Below are positions 7,757-14,603 of a stretch of 64,000 nucleotides of DNA, piece by piece (position 1 is the stretch's first letter; the number at the start of each line of letters is the position of its first letter). The position numbers were made by a program, and so were the translations under genes. Under the pieces are notes generated by a model. That model was not told the DNA's origin. It saw nothing but the letters and a program-made list of their open reading frames with translations, and did not search any database. This stretch comes from GWE2-42-39 sp942493345 (GTDB lineage Bacteria; Bacteroidota; Bacteroidia; Bacteroidales; Prolixibacteraceae): positions 186,001 to 250,000 of the forward strand of contig OW818695.1 of NCBI GenBank assembly GCA_942493345.1. The letters run 5' to 3'.

Positions 7757-8143
7757 CTATTGCCTCTTAATACGTACCGAAACAGCATCTTTTCCTTTTA
7801 CTGCTTTCAGAATATAAATTCCTGAACGTAAATCAGAAAAATCGAAGGAGAATGTGTTCTGTCCTGGATGATCAGCAAACACGTTCTTTTTAATTATTTC
7901 ATTTCCCAGAATATCATAAATTTTCACGATCAGTTCTCCCTCCGTTTTCACAAAAAATTCAACGGTAAGTTTATCTTTTACCGGATTGGGATACAATCTT
8001 TTTACAGAAATTAATTTCTCTTCTTCGACGATACTGTTTCCTGATACATTCTGTACAGGAAAAAATTTAGAAGATGAACCAAGCGAAGAAGACGTGATAA
8101 AGAGAAGAATAAAAAAGAATATGATTGGATGAACTTTTTTCAT
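7757..8143 (-). CDS. Minimal T9SS cargo: signal peptide plus type A sorting domain
   Basis: A 128-residue protein. I start at the ATG at 8143 (MKKVHPIIFFFILLFITSSSLG), which gives a proper signal peptide; the longer frame does not. After some 25 residues of linker (SSSKFFPVQNVSGNSIVEEEKL), the rest is a type A sorting domain: RLYPNPVKDKLTVEF, IYDILGNEI, FDFSDLRSGIYILK, ending VRIKRQ. Such domains direct cargo across the outer membrane by the type IX system and are cleaved. Here almost no passenger remains, so the gene may be a remnant or may carry a very short peptide. Confidence 0.75.
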   Translation of the reverse strand: MKKVHPIIFFFILLFITSSSLGSSSKFFPVQNVSGNSIVEEEKLISVKRLYPNPVKDKLTVEFFVKTEGELIVKIYDILGNEIIKKNVFADHPGQNTFSFDFSDLRSGIYILKAVKGKDAVSVRIKRQ

Positions 8144-8210
8144 GGCTGCAATAATTTGGTTTCGTTTTAAAAAGACAAAAACAATACCAAGAAGTTGCAA
8201 CACCCGGGCA

Positions 8211-8241
8211 AAAAAAAGCCCGACTTCAAAAGAACCGGGCT
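8211..8241 (-). terminator. Terminator of the ferredoxin gene
   Basis: AGCCCG (8217-8222) pairs with CGGGCT (8236-8241). Read leftward, the stem is followed by seven Ts (8211-8217). It separates the ferredoxin gene from the T9SS cargo gene, so the latter needs its own promoter. Confidence 0.8.
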
Positions 8242-8268
8242 AAAAATATTTATACAATCCGAAATATA

Positions 8269-8436
8269 TTATTCGGGATGTATTGCTTCAGTCGGACAAA
8301 CTTCGGCACATGAGCCGCAATCGGTACATATGCTAGCGTCAATTTTATAGATGTCGCCTTCACTTATTGCTTCAACCGGGCACTCATCAATACAAGTACC
8401 GCAAGCAATGCATTCATCTGAAATCTTATAAGCCAT
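8269..8436 (-). CDS. Small 2[4Fe-4S] ferredoxin
   Basis: A 55-residue clostridial-type ferredoxin, MAYKISDECIACGTCIDECP... to ...IHPE. The two cluster motifs are CIACGTCIDECP and CTDCGSCAEVCP, each CxxCxxCxxxCP with all eight cysteines present. It is a cytoplasmic low-potential electron carrier used by pyruvate:ferredoxin oxidoreductase, hydrogenases and Rnf, consistent with anaerobic metabolism. It is acidic, as the family is. It is monocistronic: a terminator follows at 8211-8241 and the endonuclease III gene upstream stops 76 bp away. Confidence 0.95.
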   Translation of the reverse strand: MAYKISDECIACGTCIDECPVEAISEGDIYKIDASICTDCGSCAEVCPTEAIHPE

Positions 8437-8511
8437 AATTCTTCGTTTTGAGTTAAAATATTAGTTGCAAAAGTATAAAGTTTAATAATAATACAAATAT
8501 CAATTCCAATT

Positions 8512-9186
8512 TTAATTGCTGTTGGTAACCAAATGTTGACCTTCCCTGTTCTCCCTGTTTTTATTGTACTTACATAAACTATTCAAGCCGCATTGTCCAC
8601 ATTTGGGTTTACGGGCCAGACAAACATATCGCCCGTGCAAGATCAGCCAGTGATGTCCCAAAGGCACCAATTCTTCCGGAAAATATTTCATTAGTTGCTT
8701 CTCGGTCTCCAAAGGAGTTTTTGCATTGGTGGTCAACCCAATCCGTGCAGCCACCCTAAAAACATGCGTATCGACAGCCATTGCCGGCTTGTTGTAAACA
8801 ACCGATGCAATTACATTGGCTGTTTTTCGTCCCACTCCAGGTAGTTTTTGTAACAAGTCGACATCGTCGGGAACCATGCTACCAAATTCCGCAACCAGCA
8901 TTTTTGCCATCCCGACCAGGTGCTTCGATTTATTATTCGGGTACGAACAGGTTTTTATATAATCGAAAACTTCGGCAGGCTCGGCCTCTGCCATTTTTTC
9001 GGCTGTAGGAAAACGTTTCAGCAAATCGGGAGTGATCTGGTTCACCCGCTTGTCGGTACACTGCGCCGACAAAATAACGGCAACCAGTAGCCCGAAAGGG
9101 CTTCCGTAGTCCAGCTCCGTTTCGGCAACTGGCATTTCTTTCTGAAACCAGGCAATCACTTTCTCAAAAAGTTCTCTTTTCCGCAT
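8512..9186 (-). CDS. nth: Endonuclease III
   Basis: A 224-residue bifunctional DNA glycosylase/AP lyase that removes oxidised pyrimidines in base excision repair. The helix-hairpin-helix LPGVGRKTANVI carries the catalytic Lys, and the catalytic Asp follows in VDTHVFRV. A C-terminal 4Fe-4S cluster motif C-x6-C-x2-C-x5-C is seen in CLARKPKCGQCGLNSLC. Length matches the family (210-220) apart from a short polar tail (NRENREGQHLVTNSN). It starts MRKRELFEK. Its cytosolic location and a role in genome upkeep are secure; it shows no operon partner. Confidence 0.95.
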   Translation of the reverse strand: MRKRELFEKVIAWFQKEMPVAETELDYGSPFGLLVAVILSAQCTDKRVNQITPDLLKRFPTAEKMAEAEPAEVFDYIKTCSYPNNKSKHLVGMAKMLVAEFGSMVPDDVDLLQKLPGVGRKTANVIASVVYNKPAMAVDTHVFRVAARIGLTTNAKTPLETEKQLMKYFPEELVPLGHHWLILHGRYVCLARKPKCGQCGLNSLCKYNKNRENREGQHLVTNSN

Positions 9187-9341
9187 AATTCCACTTTTTT
9201 AACTTTCATAAAAATACAGTTTCTATTCAATCCGACAAGAATAGCCCAACGATTAAACTGTTTTTGCACAAAAAAACGAATAAGTTTTTTTCTTTTATAT
9301 TTTTTCTATTTTTACTCATCAAAAGTTCAAATCACCCATTC

Positions 9342-10421
9342 ATGATAAAACGTCCGGTATACTTGTTATTTTCACTTGCACTGATTATTCAGGTGTGCCA
9401 GTATTCCTTTTCAAATCCTCCATCCGAAAATAAAACACAATTAAAAAATGGCATCACCGATACCCTAAAATTTAACCAATTTAATGAGGATGTTCAAATC
9501 GCCCTGCTTGAAAAAGAAGCCAAAGCTCGGCAAAACAGGGAAATGTTTATGGTTGCCGGAATGGGAATACTGGTTTTTATCATGGCTATTCTGATCGTAT
9601 TATTTCTATACGTAAAAAGAACCAATCGCGTATTGCTTCAGGAAAATCATCGGATTGAATTGCAAAAAAAACAAATTCAGGATCAAAACAAGCGACTTGA
9701 AATTTCCATAAATACCCATAATAAACTTTTCAGCATTATTGCCCACGATTTGCGAAGCCCACTTGCATCTATTTCGAATATCGGGGTGCTTTTAAAAATG
9801 GCATTCGACCGGAACGATCAACAAATGTCAGAAGAATTAATTGACAAACTCAGCCAGCGGAACACCCAGGTTCTTCAGCTAACCGATAATCTTTTAAGCT
9901 GGGCCAGCAGCCAAGCTGGGAAAATAAGGTTCGTTCCAGGCAGATTCAATTTGAAGACCATTCTTCAGGAAACGATTTCCGTATTTGAGGAAAATCTGAT
10001 TCAGAAAAATATTAAGTTTGAATTGAAGATTTCTGACAATATTGAGATTTTTGCGGATAATGCTACTATTAAAACAGTTTTTCGCAATTTGATCAACAAC
10101 GCGGTAAAATTCACCCACGATGGAGGAATGATAAACATTCGTCATCGCATTGAAGACAAACAGGTTATTGTTCAAGTATCGGATACCGGAATTGGTATCC
10201 CTGAAAACATTCAGGATATTATTTTTGATATTAACGACCAAAAACAACAACCGGACACCTGGGGCGAAAGAAGCACAGGACTTGGATTAGCGGTTTGTAA
10301 AGAGTTTGTGGAGCGGAACAACGGCCGTATCTGGCTCAACAGCACTAAAGGAAAAGGAAGCAACTTCCACGTTTCCATCCCGCTTTACACAAATGAGATT
10401 GAGCCTATTTTTAAATCCTGA
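9342..10421 (+). CDS. Membrane histidine kinase without an obvious sensor domain
   Basis: I take the ATG at 9342 (MIKRPVYLLFSLALII), which opens with a signal-anchor, over the upstream ATG at 9264; this gives 359 residues. After a short extracytoplasmic stretch (about residues 22-60), one transmembrane helix (MVAGMGILVFIMAILIVLFL) leads to a coiled coil. Then comes HisKA with the phospho-acceptor in IIAHDLRSPLAS, and HATPase with the N box NLINNAVKFT, G1 DTGIGI and G2 GLGLAV. The kinase core is complete but no ligand domain is visible. The layout looks like the C-terminal half of TPR-linked kinases common in Bacteroidota. No response regulator is adjacent. Confidence 0.8.
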   Translation: MIKRPVYLLFSLALIIQVCQYSFSNPPSENKTQLKNGITDTLKFNQFNEDVQIALLEKEAKARQNREMFMVAGMGILVFIMAILIVLFLYVKRTNRVLLQENHRIELQKKQIQDQNKRLEISINTHNKLFSIIAHDLRSPLASISNIGVLLKMAFDRNDQQMSEELIDKLSQRNTQVLQLTDNLLSWASSQAGKIRFVPGRFNLKTILQETISVFEENLIQKNIKFELKISDNIEIFADNATIKTVFRNLINNAVKFTHDGGMINIRHRIEDKQVIVQVSDTGIGIPENIQDIIFDINDQKQQPDTWGERSTGLGLAVCKEFVERNNGRIWLNSTKGKGSNFHVSIPLYTNEIEPIFKS

Positions 10422-10498
10422 CCTTTTCAGTCACTCCCAAAAACCAAATACTTTTTATCTGCCATTTTTCACCAATCACCCGGTTTGCCGATATTTGT

Positions 10499-10506
10499 TA
10501 CTTTTG
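10499..10506 (+). promoter_or_regulatory. -7 element upstream of the ABC-F gene
   Basis: TACTTTTG fits TAnnTTTG and ends 14 nt before the ABC-F start codon. This leaves a very short leader and supports the ATG at 10521. No convincing -33 TTG at the usual spacing was found. Confidence 0.45.
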
Positions 10507-10520
10507 TCAAAAATTTTACG

Positions 10521-12383
10521 ATGATCCCATATTTACAGGCTGAAAATTTATCGAAACGTTACGGCGATTTAGTACTGTTCGAAAATATATCGTTCACCAT
10601 TTTCCAGAAACAAAAAGTTGCGCTTATTGCAAAAAACGGAGTTGGAAAAACATCGCTGATGGAACTGCTTGCCGGTAACGACAGCCCGGATGCCGGGAAA
10701 ATCACCATCACCAGCGGACTGAAAGTGGGCTACCTGAAACAAGACCATGATTGGAATTATGAAGCCACCGTATTCGACGAGGTTTTCCGTTCGAATAACG
10801 AAAGACTGCAAATAATCAGCAAATTTGAAGAAGCAGTTTTACACGAAGACAAAGAGGCCATCTCGCATTATTCCGAATTGATGGACAAACACCAGACCTG
10901 GGAAGTGGAAGTAAAAGTAAAACAAATACTCACACAACTAAAAATTACCGATTACGATCAGAAAATAGGCGAGCTTTCGGGCGGGCAGCAAAAACGGATT
11001 GCGCTGGCCAATGTACTCATTAACGAACCCGACATCCTGCTGCTCGACGAGCCGACCAACCATCTCGACCTGGAAATGATCGAATGGCTGGAAAATTACC
11101 TCGAAAAAACCAATAGTACTTTGTTCATGGTCACCCACGACCGGTATTTTCTCGACCGTGTTTGCGACGAAATTCTGGAAATGGATTCCAATTCGATATA
11201 CCGCTACAAAGGCAATTATTCTTATTTTTTGGAAAAACGTACTGAACGGATGGAAATGCTCCAAGCTGGTATCGACAAAGCCAAAAATATTTTACGCACC
11301 GAACTCGAATGGGCACGGCGAATGCCCAAAGCCCGTGGGCACAAAGCAAAATACCGCATGGATCAGGTAGAGGAACTGAAATCGGCCGCCTCGCTCAACC
11401 TGAAAACAAAAGACCTGGAACTGGGATTTCAATCGGCGCGAACGGGAAAAAAGATCATCGACATCGATAATATCAGCAAAAGTTTTGGCGATTTAAAACT
11501 GATTGAAGATTTCAGCTACAAATTTGCACGCTACGAAAAAGTGGGGATCATCGGCAAAAACGGAAGCGGGAAATCGACGTTTCTGAACCTGCTCACCGGC
11601 TTCCTAAAGCCCGATAAAGGCGCCATCGAAGTTGGACAAACCATCCGCATTGGCTATTACCAGCAGGATGGAATAGATTTCAACCCAAGCGAAAAAGTAA
11701 TTGATGTGGTTAAGAAAATTGCCGAAGTGGTAAATTTCGACAATGGTAAAAGTTTTACGGCTTCGCAGTTGCTCACTCATTTTCTTTTTCCCCCGGAAAC
11801 TCAGTACAACCTGATCGAAAAATTGAGCGGAGGCGAAAAACGCCGTCTCTATTTATGCACGGTACTGATGCAAAACCCGAATTTTCTGATCCTCGACGAG
11901 CCCACCAACGACCTCGACATCATAACCTTGAATGTGTTGGAAGACTACCTGGCCGGGTTCAGCGGCTCGGTAATCATTGTTTCGCACGACCGTTATTTCA
12001 TGGATAAAATTGTCGATCACCTGTTTGTTTTCGAAGGAAACGGGACCATCCGCGATTTCCCGGGGAATTACACCATTTTCAGGAACAAGCAACTGGACGA
12101 CGAGCAAAAGGAAAAAGCAAGCGCTTCGCCCATTCCTTCAGAAAATAAAGAAAAACCGAAAAGCCGGGTACAAAAACTCAGTTTCAACGAAAAACGGGAA
12201 TTCGAACAACTGGAAACCGAAATTCCGGCGCTCGAAAAAGAAAAAAAAGAAATTGAAGCGGCTTTAAATTCCGGCGAATTATCGAACGATGAATTGCTGA
12301 ACCAATCGCAGCGCTTTGCTGAAATATCTGAAATTCTGGATGAAAAAGAAATGCGCTGGCTCGAACTAAGCGAAAAATGCTGA
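10521..12383 (+). CDS. ABC-F family ATPase (Uup-like)
   Basis: A 620-residue cytosolic protein with two ATP-binding cassettes and no membrane segments. Cassette 1 has Walker A AKNGVGKTS, signature LSGGQQKR and Walker B LLDEPTNHLD. Cassette 2 has GKNGSGKST, LSGGEKRR and LDEPTNDLD. The interdomain linker (ARRMPKARGHKAKYRMD) is the ribosome-facing P-site tRNA interaction motif. A C-terminal coiled coil (FEQLETEIPALEKEKKEIEAAL) points to the Uup subgroup. Such proteins bind the ribosome E site and adjust translation or assembly. Walker A of cassette 1 has Ala-Lys where Gly-Pro/Arg is common. The start at 10521 begins MIPYLQAENLSKRYG. Confidence 0.9.
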   Translation: MIPYLQAENLSKRYGDLVLFENISFTIFQKQKVALIAKNGVGKTSLMELLAGNDSPDAGKITITSGLKVGYLKQDHDWNYEATVFDEVFRSNNERLQIISKFEEAVLHEDKEAISHYSELMDKHQTWEVEVKVKQILTQLKITDYDQKIGELSGGQQKRIALANVLINEPDILLLDEPTNHLDLEMIEWLENYLEKTNSTLFMVTHDRYFLDRVCDEILEMDSNSIYRYKGNYSYFLEKRTERMEMLQAGIDKAKNILRTELEWARRMPKARGHKAKYRMDQVEELKSAASLNLKTKDLELGFQSARTGKKIIDIDNISKSFGDLKLIEDFSYKFARYEKVGIIGKNGSGKSTFLNLLTGFLKPDKGAIEVGQTIRIGYYQQDGIDFNPSEKVIDVVKKIAEVVNFDNGKSFTASQLLTHFLFPPETQYNLIEKLSGGEKRRLYLCTVLMQNPNFLILDEPTNDLDIITLNVLEDYLAGFSGSVIIVSHDRYFMDKIVDHLFVFEGNGTIRDFPGNYTIFRNKQLDDEQKEKASASPIPSENKEKPKSRVQKLSFNEKREFEQLETEIPALEKEKKEIEAALNSGELSNDELLNQSQRFAEISEILDEKEMRWLELSEKC

Positions 12384-12413
12384 CAAAAAAAAGCCTCACT
12401 AAAACAGTGAGGC
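12384..12413 (-). terminator. Terminator between ABC-F and cold shock genes
   Basis: GCCTCACT (12393-12400) pairs with AGTGAGGC (12406-12413) around AAAAC. A run of eight As at the left edge is a T run for the minus strand, so it ends the cold shock message. It may act in both directions. Confidence 0.85.
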
Positions 12414-12440
12414 CCAAAATTTTAAATGTTCAAAATATTA

Positions 12441-12632
12441 TTATGCTATTCTAACATTAACTGCATTTAAACCTTTTCGTCCTTCTTCAAGATCAAAAGT
12501 AACTTCGTCGTTTTCTCTGATACTGTCTTTAAGACCGTTTGAGTGAACGAAATACTCTTTTGTTGAATCTGCGTCTTTAATAAATCCGAATCCTTTTGAT
12601 TCGTTAAAAAACTTTACTGTTCCTTTATTCAT
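12441..12632 (-). CDS. cspA: Cold shock domain protein
   Basis: A 63-residue single CSD protein that binds single-stranded RNA and DNA and acts as an RNA chaperone. It starts MNKGTVKFFNESKGFGFI, with RNP1 KGFGFI at residues 13-18 and RNP2 YFVHS at about 27-31. It is slightly shorter than E. coli CspA (70). The leader of about 100 nt before the start codon (12633-12730) is AT-rich, as is usual for thermally regulated csp mRNAs, but no specific element could be identified. Monocistronic, with a strong terminator. Confidence 0.95.
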   Translation of the reverse strand: MNKGTVKFFNESKGFGFIKDADSTKEYFVHSNGLKDSIRENDEVTFDLEEGRKGLNAVNVRIA

Positions 12633-12748
12633 GATATAAAATATAAATTAATGGGCACAAGGTACACTTAATAATCGGGATATTAATTTTTTACAAAAGA
12701 ATACTGAAAAAATTCCTTTTTGTGTTAAATTAATTCTTCCTTTTTCCT

Positions 12749-13603
12749 TTATTTTTTGTCAATTGGAACAATCCCGGCCATTTCACCAATAATATTAACC
12801 AGTTCGGTCCCGGTTGGAATTACAATTTTTGCATTCTTTTCGAGCGATACTTCCATCGCTTCGAGCTTCCGCAATAGCTGAGCATTTCCAACAAAATATT
12901 TATCGGCCGCTTCGTTCACCAGCCGGATGGCTTCGGCTTCTCCTTCGGCATGCAATATTTTCGATTGTTTGAAACCTTCAGCTTCCTTTATTTTGGCACG
13001 TTTCACACCGTCGGCAACCGTTTCGGCCGCCGTGGCAGAGTCGATCGCGGCAATTTTTTCATTCTCGGCTTTCACCACTTTGTTCATGGTTTCCTGCACA
13101 TCTTTCGGCGGATCAATTTCCTTCAATTCAGTACGAACAATTTCAATTCCCCAGCTTTGGGTTTCGGTATGAAGCGTTTTATACAACTCGGCATTGATCT
13201 TTCCGCGCTCGCTGTTGGCCGATTTAAGCGTCAGCGTACCTATAATATTACGAAGCGTTGTACGCGCAAGATTCACGATCTGCCACCTGTAATTATTCAC
13301 ATTGTAGATTGAACCTTTAACGCTGTCTTCATCCGATTTCACCCGGAAATATACTTGGGCATCGACCCGGGCATTCAGGTTGTCGTTTGTAATTATTTCC
13401 TGGGGTTCAGCATCCACCATTTGTTCGGTAACATTTATCATAAACAACCTGTCGATTATCGGGATAACCCAATGAAAACCAGGATTTGCAAAATGATGAT
13501 ACTTTCCGAGCCGCTCAATCAGACCACGCTGAGTTGGCCGTACAATTCGTATTCCTGCCAGAAATAAAAATGCCGCAGGAATTATTAAATACAAATAGTT
13601 CAT
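12749..13603 (-). CDS. SPFH/band 7 protein (slipin, QmcA-like)
   Basis: A 284-residue membrane scaffold protein. One N-terminal hydrophobic helix (MNYLYLIIPAAFLFLAGI) is followed by the band 7 domain (RGLIERLGKYHHFANPGFHWVIPIID ... ARVDAQVYFRV). A long charged helix rich in Ala and Glu (ENEKIAAIDSATAAETVADG) ends in a hydrophobic tail (ELVNIIGEMAGIVPID). These proteins form ring-shaped microdomains and often associate with FtsH-like proteases or NfeD partners. No NfeD gene lies alongside. A small CsbD-like gene lies 18 bp upstream on the same strand and may share the message. Confidence 0.9.
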   Translation of the reverse strand: MNYLYLIIPAAFLFLAGIRIVRPTQRGLIERLGKYHHFANPGFHWVIPIIDRLFMINVTEQMVDAEPQEIITNDNLNARVDAQVYFRVKSDEDSVKGSIYNVNNYRWQIVNLARTTLRNIIGTLTLKSANSERGKINAELYKTLHTETQSWGIEIVRTELKEIDPPKDVQETMNKVVKAENEKIAAIDSATAAETVADGVKRAKIKEAEGFKQSKILHAEGEAEAIRLVNEAADKYFVGNAQLLRKLEAMEVSLEKNAKIVIPTGTELVNIIGEMAGIVPIDKK

Positions 13604-13621
13604 TTTGATTTTTTTTGAAGA

Positions 13622-13828
13622 TTAATAATTAGATGATTCAGATGCGTATTTTTCAAGAATTGCTTCCAATTCTTTCTTTGTTTTCATCAGTTTAATTGAT
13701 AAAATACTCAACATATCCTCTTCCGAACCATCCCTCCAGAACAAATCAGCCTCAGTCAGTTGCGGATATTCTTTTTTAAGGTCCATTTTGATTTTATTCC
13801 AATAAGCAAGATCAAATCCTTGTGCCAT
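13622..13828 (-). CDS. Small CsbD/YjbJ-like protein
   Basis: A 68-residue soluble protein, starting at MAQGFDLAYWNKIKMDLKKE; the ATG at 13855 would add nine unlikely residues. The pattern is W-x-K-I-K...-L-T-E-A-D-L followed by a helix with S-I-K-L-M-K-T-K-K-E-L-E-A-I-L-E-K. It resembles the CsbD-like fold, in which a WxxIKG..K helix and a LTDDD turn precede a KLxKT/KEE helix. Known members are abundant stress proteins of unclear function. The match is by pattern only, so the family is likely but not certain. It precedes the slipin gene. Confidence 0.5.
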   Translation of the reverse strand: MAQGFDLAYWNKIKMDLKKEYPQLTEADLFWRDGSEEDMLSILSIKLMKTKKELEAILEKYASESSNY

Positions 13829-13859
13829 TTTATAATATTTAAGTGAATAAACCAAGTAT

Positions 13860-14189
13860 AATATTGACTATTGCAGACAACTATCCCCAGAAAAAAAAGG
13901 TTTGCAAAAAGTGTAGATAAAAGTTTTATAAGTCAGAAAATCAATATTCTGGCTAAAGGTACGATTAAAATTCCGTGAAAGCATTACACAATTCAGGATA
14001 AGAATTCATCACATCCGATAAAACCGGGAAGCAAGATTCGTGGGATAAAATCCAGGCTGTATCTTAACTCTGCATTAGCATTTCCTCAATCGGGCAAATA
14101 AAAAGCGTGATTACCAGATTTTTAGCCTATCTTTAAAGTTTTAGCAGATCAGAGAATTAAATATTGAATAAATAGAAAGGAATAATTGT
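13860..14189. other. Intergenic spacer, 330 bp
   Basis: AT-rich, no ORF above 30 codons with a credible start, and no strong hairpin. It should contain two promoters: one for the leftward CsbD-slipin unit and one for the rightward small ORFs at 14190. Confidence 0.4.
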
Positions 14190-14348
14190 ATGTATGAAAA
14201 GAAACCGAATGAAATTAAGTCTGTTGACTTAAGGAAGTTGCAGGAAGTTGTTATTGATGGCCGCACCCGAATTTATATAGCAATCGATGCTGATCCGAAA
14301 GAAGCCAGAGAACGATATTTATCAAGAGTTGGCTATAAGAAACTATAA
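14190..14348 (+). CDS. Small unrecognised protein, 52 residues
   Basis: An ATG at 14190 opens MYEKKPNEIKSVDLRKLQEV, continuing VIDGRTRIYIAIDADPKEARERYLSRVGYKKL to a TAA. It has no signal peptide or membrane helix. The predicted structure is strand-rich in the middle (VVIDGRTRIYIAID) with a C-terminal helix. A run of AGAAAGGA ends 5 nt before the ATG, an unusually good Shine-Dalgarno for this phylum, which supports expression. A second frame overlaps its 3' third and both end before a strong terminator at 14452. I do not recognise the family. Confidence 0.5.
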   Translation: MYEKKPNEIKSVDLRKLQEVVIDGRTRIYIAIDADPKEARERYLSRVGYKKL

Positions 14349-14451
14349 CGATACCTCATCAACTGAATCAGAAGAACTTTCTGTCGATTTACACGATGAT
14401 TTGTCCTTCGATTCTCAACCAGATTTTAAATCTAAAAATTATAAAAAGTAA
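14287..14451 (+). CDS. Overlapping small acidic ORF, 54 residues
   Basis: This frame opens at an ATG inside the preceding ORF (14287) and runs MLIRKKPENDIYQELAIRNY, then a Ser/Asp-rich acidic stretch (NDTSSTESEELSVDLHDDLS), ending NYKK at a TAA directly abutting the terminator. It lies in the +1 frame relative to the 52-residue ORF. The acidic low-complexity composition and the terminator position suggest it may be translated, either alone or by frameshift from the first ORF. The alternative is that one of the two frames is a mutated extension. No family recognised. Confidence 0.35.
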   Translation: MLIRKKPENDIYQELAIRNYNDTSSTESEELSVDLHDDLSFDSQPDFKSKNYKK

Positions 14452-14480
14452 AAAACCACATCCGTTGAGTGTGGTTTTTT
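14451..14480 (+). terminator. Terminator after the small ORFs
   Basis: AAAACCACA (14452-14460), loop TCCGTTGAG, TGTGG (14470-14474), then six Ts. The stem starts at the stop codon of the 54-residue ORF. Confidence 0.85.
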
Positions 14481-14603
14481 ACTTTTTAGCGATTGCATAT
14501 AATTTCCAGCGCATTGGATACAAATTATAAAAAACATCCGATTCATTTCGATTTGTGAAAATAACCGAAGGAATTTAGGTATTATCTTTATGAAAAATTT
14601 ATC

